Of a stretch of 64,000 nt of DNA, positions 11,637 to 23,023 are shown piece by piece. The position numbers were made by a program, and so were the translations under genes. The DNA comes from Cyrtodaria siliqua. Taxonomy: Eukaryota; Mollusca; Bivalvia; Adapedonta; Hiatellidae. Location: positions 1 to 64,000 of the forward strand of contig JAWPHD010008288.1 of assembly GCA_037043455.1 (NCBI GenBank), read 5' to 3'. A model generated the notes under the pieces. It searched no databases and was not told where the DNA came from. It was given only the letters and a program-made list of their open reading frames with translations. Every line of letters begins with the position of its first letter. The stretch's first letter is position 1.

Positions 11637-13005
11637 GTCCTGCGTCGACATCACTTACATCCTGGATGCAGCGAGAGATGTAACCAAAAGTCAGGAATAC
11701 AAAAGCATCAAGATTGCTATTGGCAGAGTCCAGTCCCAACTACAACAGTTAAAGAAAAAAAGCAAGATGACAAAGGCAGACTCGAAAAAGAGAAACACGC
11801 CTGCTTGGTCCAGATTAAAGATTTTCGTGGAACTATAAATCACCATCTAGATGACCTAGAGAAGGCATCCTGCGATCAAGTCCATGCAAAGCATACGAAA
11901 TATGAAGACAGAGTCAACTCTGAAATTTGACTCTGAAATCAAAGCTCTGGAGCGAATGTTATCGACGCTAGATGCAAGTATAGACCAACTGAAGAAAGCC
12001 AACACAGATAATGAGCCACAAGTTTTCGTCTACACCAAAGTGGGCAAGCAGAACCAATATGATGGTGAGAAACTTCTACAGGAAATGAAAGCCAGTCCTA
12101 GACCAGAACCACTGAATTTCAGGTTGAATACAGTCTTAGAAGATGCCATCCTGAGTGTGGAGTCACTGGGAGATTTCAAACAGGCTGACCTTGGTGACCA
12201 GCTTTATACAGCCTCTCTCAGAGGTCGTTATGATGTGACGATTAACGGAGACTCAAGTAACTGTGAAATTGGATCCTGCCTGCTGCAAGATGGTACACTG
12301 TTTATCACTGACTATGCGAACAACAAGTTAAAGCGAATGGACCAATCGTATAAGGTGACTGACTCATGTGACTTCCCCAATGGAAGTGGACCGTATGGTT
12401 TATGTGCTACTGGTCCTGGAGAGGCGGCTGTTGCATTGTGTGGCAGCAAACAGATTCAGTTTATGTCTTTAGGACAAATAATGACACTGACAAAATCATT
12501 CAGTGTTGATCAATTATGCCTGGGTGTGGCCTACAACAATGGAGAAGTCCTTGTCTCATGTATTAGTCTAATTCTGATTCACACCTACAGCACATCCGGC
12601 CAGCGACTTCGTACATTTCAGAGAGATGCAACTGGGCAGAATATGTTCTCATGTCCATGGCATATTGCTGTATCAACCGACAGCACACTGATCCATGTCT
12701 CAGATGTAAATAATGGGGTGACAACTCTTGATCGTCAAGGCAACAAGGTGTCACAGTTTACTGACCCAGAACTCAAGGACACCCGTTGTGTCTACCAAGT
12801 ATCTAACGGCCAGCTGTTTGTATGTGGCCATGATTCCAACAATGTCCTCCAGATCGGTCGCGGTGGACAGAAGCTTGGTGTCCTGCTGGATGATTCACAC
12901 GGAGTAAAGCAACCGGAGTCGCTATGGTACGACGCTGCTAACTCGAGGCTCATTGTTACAATGGATTCCAACCACATTGCAGTCTTTGACATTTCCAGAA
13001 AATGA
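11637..13005 (+). pseudogene. TRIM-like protein, coiled coil plus beta-propeller exon, frame broken twice
   Basis: The exon continues the second B-box, then encodes a coiled coil (ARDVTKSQEYKSIKIAIGRV through IDQLKKAN) and a C-terminal propeller-like region of ~300 residues with blades such as LLQDGTLFITDYANNKLKR, ending at 13005. The frame changes at 11753-11761, where a run of seven As looks one base short. It changes back at 11917-11939, where a 13-bp tandem duplication of 'actctgaaatttg' occurs. Net change is +12, so the frame recovers, but the ~55 codons between are misread and hit a stop near 11836. As assembled the product would be a truncated B-box protein of about 180 residues. A sequencing slip could explain the A-run but hardly the 13-bp duplication. 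Family assignment is firm; the pseudogene call is moderate. Confidence 0.75.
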
Positions 13006-13088
13006 ATAATTTAGATAATATTGAAACATGCTGAACTGTCCAGTCTAGGTGCAATTACGTATGCGAACAATTCAGAATATTTTCGACT

Positions 13089-13650
13089 GAACCAGCCGTT
13101 TATGTTTTATTAGTATGTGAACATTTCTGGCTATTTTTGACAGACCAAGTCGATTTTGTTTTATTAGTATGTGAACAATTCAGATTATTTTTGACAGATC
13201 AAGTCGATTTTGTTTTATTAGTATGTGAACAATTCAGATTATTTTTGACAGATCAAGTCGATTTCGTTTTATTAGTATGTGAACAATTCAGATTATTTTT
13301 GACAGATCAAGTCGATTTTGTTTTATTAGTATGTGAACAATTCAAATTATTTTTGACAGATCAAGCCGATTTTGTTTTAATAGTATGTGAACAATTCAAA
13401 TTATTTTTGACAGATCAAGCCGATTTTGTTTTATTAGTATGTGAACAATTCAGATTATTTTTGACAGATCAAGTCGATTTTGTTTTATTAGTATGTGAAC
13501 AATTCAAATTATTTTTGACAGATCAAGCCGATTTTGTTTTATTAGTATGTGAACAATTCAGATTATTTTTGACAGATCAAATCGATTTTGTTTTATTAGT
13601 GTGTGAACAAGTCAGACTATTTTTGACAAATCAATTCGATTTTGTTTAAG
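13089..13650 (+). repeat. Minisatellite, 54-bp unit
   Basis: About ten copies of a 54-bp unit containing 'ttttgttttattagtatgtg' followed by 'aacaattcagattatttttg'. Because 54 is a multiple of three it leaves an open frame of 170 codons with an 18-residue period, which is not a gene. It begins about 85 bases after the TRIM-like stop codon and probably lies in its 3' untranslated region. Confidence 0.92.
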
Positions 13651-14156
13651 TGTCAATTGTAAAACTATTTCATGTGACATTGGATTCCAGGATATGAAGT
13701 GAATACCACTGGACAACAGGAGGAATACATCGGATTTTCTAATAGTCACCACATGTGTGGTGGATCTGTTATAAGTGACAGAGTGACAATGCCGCAAAAT
13801 CTAGTTTTAGGTTCGAAGTGTTGTGGGACAGGAATGGTTACAACAGGCGCACTTTTAAGTTCGTGCAGTTCTAACAGCCTCCATCCCAGCCTCGTCAGTA
13901 GATTAGTAACGCTTAGTCGTATAAATTCCATCGTGCTGCGTGGCGTTGAACTTTTTCAAGTTGTCAATGTTGGAATTTTTGTGGACCACAGGTTATGGTA
14001 TGTTTTAACACTTTAAAAAGCCATTTGAACCTATGTATCAGTAGTTATCACTGATATTTTAAACGGTTATAGGCACATATTTACATAGTTTCAGCCTTTT
14101 TACTGGATCCTAAATCACTGTTTTTTTATCAATGTATGTTAACTGTATATAATGTA

Positions 14157-14162
14157 AATAAA
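14157..14162 (+). terminator. Polyadenylation signal AATAAA
   Basis: An AATAAA hexamer in 'gtaaataaaataac', about 1150 bases after the TRIM-like stop codon and just before a repeat that begins 'ttaaagggagt'. It is the most plausible 3' end of the TRIM-like transcript. Placement is inferred from position only. Confidence 0.45.
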
Positions 14163-14179
14163 ATAACATCTGCACGTTA

Positions 14180-14560
14180 AAGGGAGTGTTTGTGTTTAGT
14201 AGTGACGGACGCAGTCTTACATCATGAAATTTGTCACTGTGAGACCAGTTTTACTGACCTTAATTTTTGACCTTTTGATAGTCTTGACATGAACTATAAA
14301 GCTCATGTGATCGACTTGCCAAACAAGGTCATGTATGTTAAGATTCGTTTTTATCTTCAAACAAATGGATCCTAAATCACTTCTTTCATGAGCTACTTGC
14401 TGACTCACTTTTTGACCTAACTCTAATGTTTGGTACAAGGGTTACCATTTAAGGTCATAACTGTGTAAACAGTAGGTCAGAAATGATCTACAATAAACGT
14501 CATTGACTTCCTTCAAGGTCGCTGACCTACTTCTGTCCAATAGGTACAGCTTAAATATTT
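14180..14560. repeat. Dispersed repeat with tgacct motifs
   Basis: Starts 'ttaaagggagtg' and contains several 'tgacct' and 'aggtca' motifs in the style of 4885-5480. No coding potential. Likely an old transposable-element copy. Confidence 0.4.
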
Positions 14561-15224
14561 GGTTCAGACTGGACATGAAATGTAAGACGCTTTTACATAT
14601 AAACATGATAAATTCGATGTGAAATGGGATTTGAAATGGGATGTGAAATGGGACAATGTACATTTTAAGGGCTATCCCAACTTGGATTACCGGTAAGCCC
14701 AGAGGACTTGTAGGAATAAACATTATGTTTACCTTAATATATCCTATACGACAACGTTTGACTAAATTTAATTGAGATATGACTATAAATGTAAGAGATA
14801 AAGAGATGTAAGTAAACATTTACACGAATAAACCTCGATAAGGGTAGGACGCAGATGTCGACTTGATTACGTGCTTACGCTCTGTTAGATGTCTCAAGTA
14901 TTGGATGTCACCATGATCCAGTTTGTACAACATTATGTTGTTAACCCTTAACCCGTTAAGCACGACTATAATAGCCTTTGCGTCCATTGTAAACCCAGAT
15001 CAGCCTGCGAGTAACAATGACCGGCTGCTGATTAGTCATTTTCTCCAAAACACTTCTTTGTCAAATAAATGGAATGGTCTTAATTCAAAGAAAGAACAGT
15101 CCATTTTGTCATACTGCAAAGAAAATTCTCAGGATTTCATTGGTCAATGCGCCGTAGACATGAGCCCATGTCTACGTCTCGAGACGTGAACATAAAACGA
15201 ATTCCCCATAACTCCAATACACAA

Positions 15225-15470
15225 AAACAAAATGGCGACGATAACGTTGCCGATTCGTTTTGGAAACCGCCGAGTGTTTCCTTCCTATCGCTTTTCTGCG
15301 CTTTCCACTGTGTGTAAAAGTCTGAAATAATCGTAAGTGTATTTTTTTTGCAACTTTACAGATAATAAAACATTAACATAGTGACAAAATACGTTTATTT
15401 TATTAAAAAAATCAGCCAAATTTAAAGACGTTAGAGCGATGACGTCACGAAAGTAAACAACGTCTAGTTA
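15225..15470. promoter_or_regulatory. Promoter-like GC-richer segment inside the inverted-repeat element
   Basis: Contains 'aaaatggcgacg', which fits a YY1-type element and starts a 32-codon open frame (MATITLPIRFGNRRVFPSYR...). At about 15440 lies a cAMP-response-like palindrome, tgacgtca. A donor-like 'cgtaagt' follows the small open frame. Such segments often mark transcription starts, but nothing here proves a gene. Confidence 0.3.
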
Positions 15471-15574
15471 GAGACACGTTACGGGGAAATTGGCGCAATA
15501 AAAATGAAATCGTGTTTTGGCTGTTTTTTTTTCTTAAATAAATGTTTACAACTTTGAAGTATGACAAATTCGTT

Positions 15575-15712
15575 ATTAGGATTCTTGACAGGAAACATGG
15601 GCTCACATTCCCTGCCTGGAAATATATATTCCCCCTCGCCTAACGGCTCGGGTGAATATAATTTCCAGGCAGGGAATGTGAGCCCATGTCCCCTGTCAAG
15701 AATCCTAATAAC
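15575..15712. repeat. Near-perfect inverted repeat (hairpin, ~60-bp arms)
   Basis: The left arm runs from 'attaggattcttgacagg' through 'gggctcacattccctgcctg'. The right arm is its reverse complement, ending 'ctgtcaagaatcctaata'. The loop is about 20-25 bases around 'cgcctaacggctcgg'. Arms differ at few positions, so it is recent or under conversion. Confidence 0.9.
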
Positions 15713-16724
15713 TAATAATATATATGTAGCGGGCGGGTTAAGAGTTAATCTATGTGAAGTTTGGTCAATATTGGCCAACCAAGTCATGAGGAAAAGTCGT
15801 TAATAGCGGTCACAACATGCTTAATATGACTGGGCGAATTAAAAACAGAATTAACCATTAACCCACTACATATATATAATGGACTCTTCTTTCTTTGAAT
15901 TAAGACCATTCCATTTATGTGACAAAGGGGTGTTTTGGGGGCAAAGGACTGATAGCAGCCGGACATTGTAAACCCTGATCAGCCTATACTAAGTATTCAA
16001 TAGTATTGCACTTGTATTTGAAAATCGCTACTTTATGAGGTTTCTGTGAGGTTACAGTGTTTCTGTAATTATTTAGTTAATAATCAAAATAATATCAGGG
16101 ATAAAAGGCTGCCTCGGACATGGGTAAAGCGCGTCAGTTTTTTAGACGAATCCGAGAGTAAACGCACACGAACGGAAAATCCTCGTTATCGGCTACAATA
16201 CAAAATCATGAATGAAATTGCAAAATTCCGATCTTTTCAATCGACCATTTTTCGACAATAAAGGGTCACATTTTGTATGGCGCAAATATTTTTTAGTACT
16301 TTATTTCATGTCTTTTTTGTTGTTTTGTTGGTGAATGTTCCAATGGCATAGTTCTTCCGTTTTTCCAAAACAATATTATTATTAAATTATTGTTTTTGAG
16401 TCAGTTTCGCATACTTGAAAATTCCGGAAATGGACGCACGCATGAACTACAAAACATTCAGTCAAAAGCTACGCTATGGAATAATCCGCCCTCTTTGTGC
16501 TATATATGGCATGATAATGTGAATAGTAATAAAGTAAATATATTTAAGAAAAACGCCATAAGCGAGACGTTTTAAAACTCACAACATGTTCCCCTATTCT
16601 TTGCCCCGTGACCAAACGAGGCACCCGGGAACCACACGGGGCAGCCACATCTTAACATATAAAAGACTTATTAACAATTCATACTACCTGCATAATACAA
16701 AATACAATACTTGAAGAAACAACA

Positions 16725-17300
16725 TTCGCGAAGTACCTTGGGTGTTGACATTTCAGATGATCTAACGTGAAAAACACCCAGGCAAAATCACCAACAAGCA
16801 AATCAAACATTAGGATTTCTTCGCAGAAAGATCAAAATGCATTCACAACCACTTAGAAGCCTATAGCATACAAAACATTAATTCGAACGACAACTCGAGT
16901 ACCGCTCCACTGTCTGGTTTTATCACAAAGGGCCACAATGAATGATCACTGGAGCGCTGTGGTCTAGTGGTAGAGCGTTGGACCCATGATACAAACGTCG
17001 TAGGTTCGATTCCCGCCATAACCATATGTGTTGTGTCCCTGAGCAAGACACTTTAGCTTAGTACAGGTTCTACCCAGGAAGTCAGTCAAGAAGTACCTTA
17101 GAAGCGAATAGCTTACACCAGGTATAGAAAAAAAGCCGTCCATCGCAGGGAAGTTCGCTGGGTAAAGCAAGACTATGAACAAACGGCAAGCATCACAGAG
17201 ATGCTCCGCTTCCTAAAAACTTGACCAGCGACGTATAGATAGCAGGCTCTCCCTATGCTCAAGATCACCAAGTCGCGTAGATATCAGACTTGAAGACTAC
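16725..17300 (+). pseudogene. Non-LTR retrotransposon (LINE) reverse-transcriptase relic, split by a SINE
   Basis: Reading frames broken by small indels spell a C-terminal reverse-transcriptase region: KYLGVDISDDLTWK, then ANQTLGFLRRKIKMHSQPLR and SLAYKTL before the SINE at 16951-17080. After it come RRARWVKQDYEQTASITEM-like and IDSRLSL-like text. This order (YLGV..., FLRR..., AYK.L, ...ARWV..DY) is typical of Jockey/CR1-type ORF2 proteins. Stops and frameshifts show it is dead. Confidence 0.7.
16951..17080 (+). repeat. tRNA-derived SINE (family D), copy 2, nested in a LINE relic
   Basis: Begins 'ggagcgctgtggtctagtgg' (A-box) with 'ggttcgattccc' (B-box). The body 'gtgtccctgagcaagacact' is followed by 'agtacaggttctacccagg'. 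LINE-derived sequence continues on both sides, so the SINE inserted after the LINE copy. Confidence 0.88.
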
Positions 17301-17764
17301 TTGACGCTAGACGTGAGAAGAATGGCTCTTACGGTTGTATGTACCGACCATAGAGCCATGAATCACTGGCTCACAATGATAGGTATAACCCCGTAACGAC
17401 CCCCATACGCACTTTTCCAGCGTGGTTTCTGAAGTCATCACGCAATATATGCACAAACAACCGCCGTATTTCAATAGAAACAATCTTAAATACCACACCT
17501 GCATGCATAACACTCACGAAAGATAAGAATATCGCGCCGATCGAGAATGTATTATTGTAACTCACTCAATAATATTAGACATTTTTGGTATGTATATCAT
17601 CGCTCTCGTTTGATCTCGTTCCGTATTTAAAAATGTAACCCCACTCACACGACAGCGGCAATGTAAATACCAAAAATGTCTGAAATTATACAGCGGGTTA
17701 CAAAAACATACTCGATCTGCACGATATTCTTCTCTTTGGTGAAAGAGTTCAAAACAAACACACC

Positions 17765-18775
17765 ATGTACATACGTTACCCTTTGATGTGGTGGAAGTAA
17801 CAACATTTTATGGCGGAATAACGCCTCGGACGGGAGCAAATCAACACCGAAGGTAAGAAAATATTTATTTGTTTGTTCTTATTTGTATATTCCAGAAGTG
17901 TGACATAGCGCAAGATGTGGTCCATATATTTTTGAACACTCGCCTGAACGTTGTTTTGTCTAAACGTTTGAATTGAATGTTGTTTAACGACTCATCAACA
18001 CAGTATATGTTATTTAAAGCTGCCCCAGAGAGAGGGGAAGGATACATAGGAATCCGGGAATCCGAGAACCGTGCCCTACTCTTATTATCGAATAGTTTCC
18101 TGTGGTTCTTTAACGTGCTCGGAGGATAGACCGATACATGGGACCGCCCGGTTAACGTCCCCATCCGACGGACGAGGCTAAGGTCTAAACGCTTGTCGTT
18201 GTTTCAAACATTCCATGAAATTATGACTTTCTCTACCCAAACACAATAAATTGCACAGAGAAATTCAAAAGTTAACCAGAGAGATGCACTAAATCGCGTT
18301 TTACAGTATTCCGTGAGGAAAAGAACACTCTCCTACCCAATATTTTCAAGTTTATTTGGTATCTTTAAAATCCAGAATGACTTTGTAGACGTAGTTCGGT
18401 CATATTTTTTTATAACGCCCGTGATGTGGTTGAGGTACGCTAAAACGAAGTAACGCTTCAGGTCAAGAAGCATTTTAAAGAACCTCTTTTTTTTTCTTTT
18501 TTCAAGCGCACACGCACGTTCTAATCGTCCGCATGTTTAGGCATTTGCTGGCATACCCTTTTAATGCCTAAACTGGATACAATGGAAATGCTCTCTCCCT
18601 TGTTTACGTTCTTAAAAATGTCATAGACACGAACATGCCTACTGCTTTTAGTGAACATGTTCTGGAGCATTACTTATGAACGATTCAGTTGCTGTATCGC
18701 CTTTTCGAAGTAATATTAAAAGAGGCATATATGTGGTTTTTTTTCCATCGACGACGGCGATGAAGGCATCAACGT
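17765..18775 (+). mobile_element. Left arm of a 3.6-kb long-inverted-repeat element
   Basis: Apart from a ~230-bp SINE insertion at 17965-18195, this arm matches the reverse complement of 20557-21350. Shared blocks include 'ccctttgatgtggtggaagt', 'agcgcaagatgtggtccata', 'cacaataaattgcacagaga' and 'tagacacgaacatgcctac'. Arms are ~780 bases and differ by scattered substitutions. The outer limits are near 'cgtatgtacatgg' on the left and 'cgtaatacggtatggacatg' on the right. No transposase gene was recognised in the ~1.8-kb interior. Confidence 0.85.
17965..18195 (-). repeat. Dispersed SINE family A, copy 2, nested
   Basis: Interrupts the left arm of the long inverted repeat. The arm sequence 'gtctaaacg' appears on both sides ('gtctaaacgtttg' before, 'gtctaaacgcttg' after), consistent with a target-site duplication of about nine bases. 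The right arm has a single uninterrupted copy of this site. Confidence 0.88.
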
Positions 18776-18949
18776 TAAGTTTATGCATTTTTCTCTGTTT
18801 CACTTTAAGAATATGCCATAGAACAACGTATAATTGGTAAAAATGTAAAGATATTCCGTAATCTGGTGGACAGTGGCCCACTGTGTCAATGACAAGGCAT
18901 ATGAAAGGCGGATCCAATACCTCCTTTCACTGCCTGAACATTTGATGAA

Positions 18950-19085
18950 TTTAATCAGATACCCATTGATCACTGCTGGGTGATTGCGAGTTTTTCATTC
19001 ACATGCCCACCCCCACCGAAGCTCGAACATGCGACTATCAGTTGCTTCGTAGTCAAACGCTCTAACCGCTCGGCCATGGTGGCTA
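18950..19085 (-). repeat. tRNA-derived element with Ser/Leu-like head
   Basis: On the minus strand it starts 'gccaccatggccgagcggtt' with a B-box-like 'atgttcgagctt', then a body containing 'cattgatcactg'-type text read in reverse. The cloverleaf is not intact. Best read as a SINE or tRNA-derived relic. Confidence 0.6.
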
Positions 19086-19499
19086 TCTGAACAATGCAAA
19101 AGTTTAGACTAATGACCATCACATTGACATTTATTGGCCATTTACTTAACTACAATATGTTAATGTTGGTGTTAACTCGATTGTTTCTACACCGGTTTCT
19201 TTGATCAAAATTATTGTCATTTCAGCGCCAAATTATCTAAAAACTTACTCGTAGCCCAACAGTGTTAGCTATATATCTGTTTTTACTTTTTATTGTTTAT
19301 AATATTGTATATATTAAAATGATAGGCATTCTCTACCCAGAATTATCATTCCTTGCATATACATACAAGCTCTGTAAGTGTCTCAGCCAATTACAAGAGT
19401 CATAAAATTATAAAAGATTTAACTTAAAAAAACATAAATCTGTACTCGATAATAATTCTGTAAACACAACGTATTTTTTGCTTAACATTATATAGAATA

Positions 19500-19780
19500 C
19501 AAGGTATACATTGGCATATCACCCTGCTGTCAAAACATTCAAAATGGACTCCACCATTGCGTTTCCCACTGGGTTACAGTTTAGCGTTTGTGCATACCAT
19601 CACTTTCCAGAATCTCATAGCTCTAAACAATCTATCTAAAATTAAAGTACTAACCTAAATTCATTAAACATTTGCAAAGTAAGCGGTGTTTCATTCCATG
19701 TTGTACCACTCAATCAGCAGCACTTCATATCATTAGTGGTGTCAGGTCACGTTGTTGATTTCTGATCGCCATTTTGATTC
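19500..19780 (+). repeat. Dispersed repeat family F, copy 1
   Basis: Collinear with 38170-38600: 'ggcatatcac', 'gtcaaa', 'ggttacag', 'cactttccag', then 'actaaccta', 'aatcagcag', 'ggtggtgtca' and 'cgccattt'. Sits in the interior of the long-inverted-repeat element. No coding frame. Confidence 0.65.
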
Positions 19781-20185
19781 AGACTCTTCCTGTTCGTACA
19801 CATTTTCATGTATCCGTGAGTCAGTACTTTCAGTTTCTTCAGTTGTAATCCATGATTCATTCATTATACTCAACAGAAACCTACGTTGCTTCTCGTAATG
19901 ATTTTGGCGAAGAAAACCTTAACTTCTTTTTACAACTTGATCTTGGTGTTAAATTTCTCTTTTTTTGTACTGATTTTTGGTGTAAAGACTCTACTTGGTG
20001 TTTGTCTAGGTGATTTAAATAGTGCCTTTTCGTCTAAATTTGATTTGTCTGGTGTAACAATTCGCTTTCTGTTTGTTAATGCTCTTTTTGACAGAGGACA
20101 GTTATACCTTTTATATAACGATAATTTCGATCTTTTTCTCATGTTATCAAGTAACACATGGCTATCATGAAATCTTTATAAATCA

Positions 20186-20345
20186 CTAAAATTAGTTAAT
20201 TTATTGATCCGGTATCATTTTGACTTTAAATATGCTGGCATATATTTAAATACAATTTTGAGTTTTCAACTTTTCTTCGTTATTCTAACTAGGTTTGAAT
20301 ATATTATTGGTGCAATATAATCAACAGTTAGTAATATGCAAAAAC
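20186..20345 (+). repeat. Dispersed repeat, related to 35065-35225
   Basis: Shares 'tttattgatccggtat', 'tgactttaaa', 'cttgcata/ctggcata', 'gagttttcaac' and 'caacagttag' in the same order with 35065-35225. A short non-coding dispersed element. Confidence 0.55.
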
Positions 20346-20556
20346 GATCAGATGTATAAGATTCTTATAACTAATATTAATGATTAAACAAAGGTAATTT
20401 ATTTAGAAAAAATAACGGGACGCCGCGAGTTTAAAAAATAAATAAAATTGACGTGTGTCCCTTTAATAGAGACTGACTTGACATAGCACATGTTTCCGAC
20501 AATTTCGATCATCTTCAATTCATTTATACATATTAACAATTTAACCGAAACAGGTT

Positions 20557-21350
20557 GGTCAATCATGTGCCTTCATCGCCGTCGCCGATGAAAAACCACC
20601 ACATAGATGCTTCTTTTTTCTTCTTCGAAAACGTAAGACAACAACTGACTAGTTAGTGTCGTTCATAAGAAATGCTTCAGAACATTTTTACTAACAAGAA
20701 GTAGGCATGTTCGTGTCTATGATAGCTCAGTCTACATTTGTAAGAACGTAAACCAGGCAAAGAGCATTTCCAGTATATACAATTTAATCGTTATATGTCC
20801 AGCAACAAATGACGAAACATGCGGACGCACAAAACGTGTTTGTGTGCTTCAAAAATGAAAAAAAGAGATTCTTTAAAATGCTACCTGACCTGAAGCGTTA
20901 CTTCGTTTGAGAGTACCTCCACCACATCACGGGCGTTATGGAGAAAAAAAGACCGAAATACGTCTACATTTTAAAGATACCAAATAAACTTGAAAACTTT
21001 GGATAGAGAGTGTTCTTTACCTCACGGAATACTGTACAACACGATTTAGTGCATCTGACCGGTGAACTTTTGAATTTTTCTGTGCAATTTGTTGTGTTTG
21101 GGTAGAAAAAGTAATAATTTCATCGAATGTATGTTACAACGACAAACGTTTAGACAAAACAACGTTGAGGCGAGTGTTCAAAAATATATGGACCACATCT
21201 TGCGCTATGTCACACTTCTGGATTATACAAATAAGAACAAACAAATAATCATTTCCTTACCTTTGGTGTTGATTTTCACCCGTCCGAGGCGTTATTCCGT
21301 CACAAAATGTTGTTACTTCCACCACATCAAAGGGTAACGTAATACGGTAT
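20557..21350 (-). mobile_element. Right arm of the 3.6-kb long-inverted-repeat element
   Basis: Reverse complement of 17765-18775 without the SINE. It holds 'caccacatcacgggcgttat' and, near the outer end, 'ccaccacatcaaagggtaac', so a similar motif occurs twice in each arm. The arm is uninterrupted and represents the pre-insertion state. Confidence 0.85.
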
Positions 21351-22460
21351 GGACATGAAAGAAACATGAAAACGTGTAATAATACTCTCCTAAGCATCGG
21401 TTATACATTATTATGTATTATTATATATCATTTAAATACGTAGTTTTCATTGGCTAAAAGTCAGTCACGTGTAAGTCATCAGTATGAACTATTGACTTAA
21501 GAACGTTTCCTATCCGGTTCAATCTGGTTTTGCGGTCAAAGACAGTTGTCCTTTTTTTGTAGGTCAATAGTCTGAGAATGACGTTACACTTTCCCATAAC
21601 GTGACGTCATGCATATAAACACAGCATCTCGGTCAATAGTTCACTGCTTCGGGTCAGTAGTCATTCCCTTGGATGAATAGTTTTAACCATTGACCTCAAC
21701 AGAAGTAGATTCTAGGTAGTTGTATATTATTCTAACTTATTTGAAACGAGGTGTAGTGTAAGAGGGTAATTTTATGTATAACTTCAGTTAACAATTTGCT
21801 CATGCAGTCATGGACAATGATTCAAGCAGAGTGCAGACTAACAAAAAAATGCAAATCGGTGATGTGTTAGTTTTTATAATAGTAAGATATCTGAAGGGAA
21901 GTTTTGGGACTAGAGTGAAAGGGAAAACGGGTAGGCCTAGTGGGTTTTTCTCTTTTCTTGCAACTAACTACTCGAATGCACATTAGGCTACATATTCACA
22001 TGGTGAACAATGAAATCATGTGCAATCAGAAATAATACGAGATAATGTATTACAAACAGAGACCGTAGAAAACACACAGGCAGCCGGCACAGAGCTATGA
22101 TAGTAAAATATGGATTTAGAGTGAATACTGAATGACATATTAATCGGAGTGTCTATTGACACGTATGTAAGAATAGCACAACCGTAAGAGTAGGTCGATT
22201 GCGGTTATCACGCCCGTAATATTTACATTATACTGTTATGAGTTCATTTTTTTTGCCAATTTTATATAAAGTCGTATAAAGTTTAATTTTTGTAATGTAT
22301 TGGTTATATAATATATATGTTTGTAAGTGTTCTTTCAAAATGGTCAACAAACTGTATCTTAAACGTTCTTATATTAGACATTGTCATTGTGATATATTAA
22401 GCATATATTATTGTGTGTGTTAGTAAACAAAGAAATAAAATGTATCATATCTTACGTGTT
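21351..22460. other. No gene seen; one promoter-like cluster
   Basis: A cAMP-response-type palindrome TGACGTCA (21602) lies just upstream of a TATA-like TATAAA (21614), surrounded by repeated 'gtcaatagt' motifs. No exon could be attached to it. The rest is AT-rich and shows nothing recognisable. Confidence 0.3.
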
Positions 22461-22464
22461 TGTT

Positions 22465-23015
22465 TTCGTTCCTGAATTATTTACACGTATGCGATTCAAG
22501 TACAGACAACCTAGTATTAGATACGTTTCACATTCTCACTTCTATTATACGTGTCACTAACGATTATCGTTCCTGAATTATTGACACGCCTAATATACGA
22601 ATTATCGTTCCTGAATTATTTACACGTATGCGATTCAAGTACAGACAACGTAGCAGTAGATACGTTTCCCATTGTCACTTCTATTATACGTGTCACTAAC
22701 GATTATCGTTCCTGAATTATTGACACGCCTAATATACGAATTATCGTTCCTGAATTATTTACACGTATGCGATTCAAGTACAGACAACGTAGCAGTAGAT
22801 ACGTTTCCCATTGTCACTTCTATTATACGTGTCACTAACGATTATCGTTCCTGAATTATTGACACGCCTAAAATACGACTTATCGTTCCTGAATTATTTA
22901 CACGTATGAGATTCAAGGACAGACAAGTTTAGTAGTTTACTGGATTATCGTTACTGAATAATTGACACGCTTAATATACGAATTATCGTTCCTGAATTAT
23001 TTACACGTATGCGAT
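22465..23015 (+). repeat. Satellite-like tandem repeat, ~140-bp unit
   Basis: About four copies at a spacing of 140 bases, each with 'cgttcctgaattatttacac', 'gtatgcgattcaagtacaga', 'gatacgtttcccattgtcac' and 'acgtgtcactaacgattatc'. Within each unit the motif 'cgttcctgaattatt.acacg' occurs twice. Related text recurs at 25345-25510, so the repeat flanks the transposase relic on both sides in the same orientation. Confidence 0.9.
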
Positions 23016-23023
23016 TCAAGGCA

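Larger units (their letters stand above)
14935..15985. mobile_element. DNA element with long imperfect inverted repeats
   Basis: The left part (about 14965-15110) contains 'cattgtaaacccagatcagc', 'gaccggctgctg' and 'ataaatggaatggtcttaat'. The right part (about 15880-15990) carries the same blocks inverted, including 'attaagaccattccatttat' and 'cagccggacattgtaaaccc'. Arms are ~120 bases and imperfect. Inside are a GC-richer promoter-like segment and a near-perfect hairpin. No transposase frame was seen, so this is a non-autonomous or composite element. Confidence 0.65.

Noticed and set aside
13137..13649. 170-codon open frame with 18-residue repeats
   Set aside because: It is a 54-bp minisatellite just after the TRIM-like stop codon; unit length divisible by three explains the open frame.
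16951..17022. Functional tRNA gene (also at 8930-9000, 18995-19085, 36684-36770)
   Set aside because: A- and B-boxes are clear but the acceptor and anticodon arms do not pair, and conserved SINE body sequence follows.
19886..20170. Open frames of 94 codons (plus) and 75 codons (minus, lysine-rich) inside the long-inverted-repeat element
   Set aside because: The two overlap on opposite strands, neither shows a domain, and the region is AT-rich repeat. The minus frame was considered as a DNA-binding fragment but nothing supports it.
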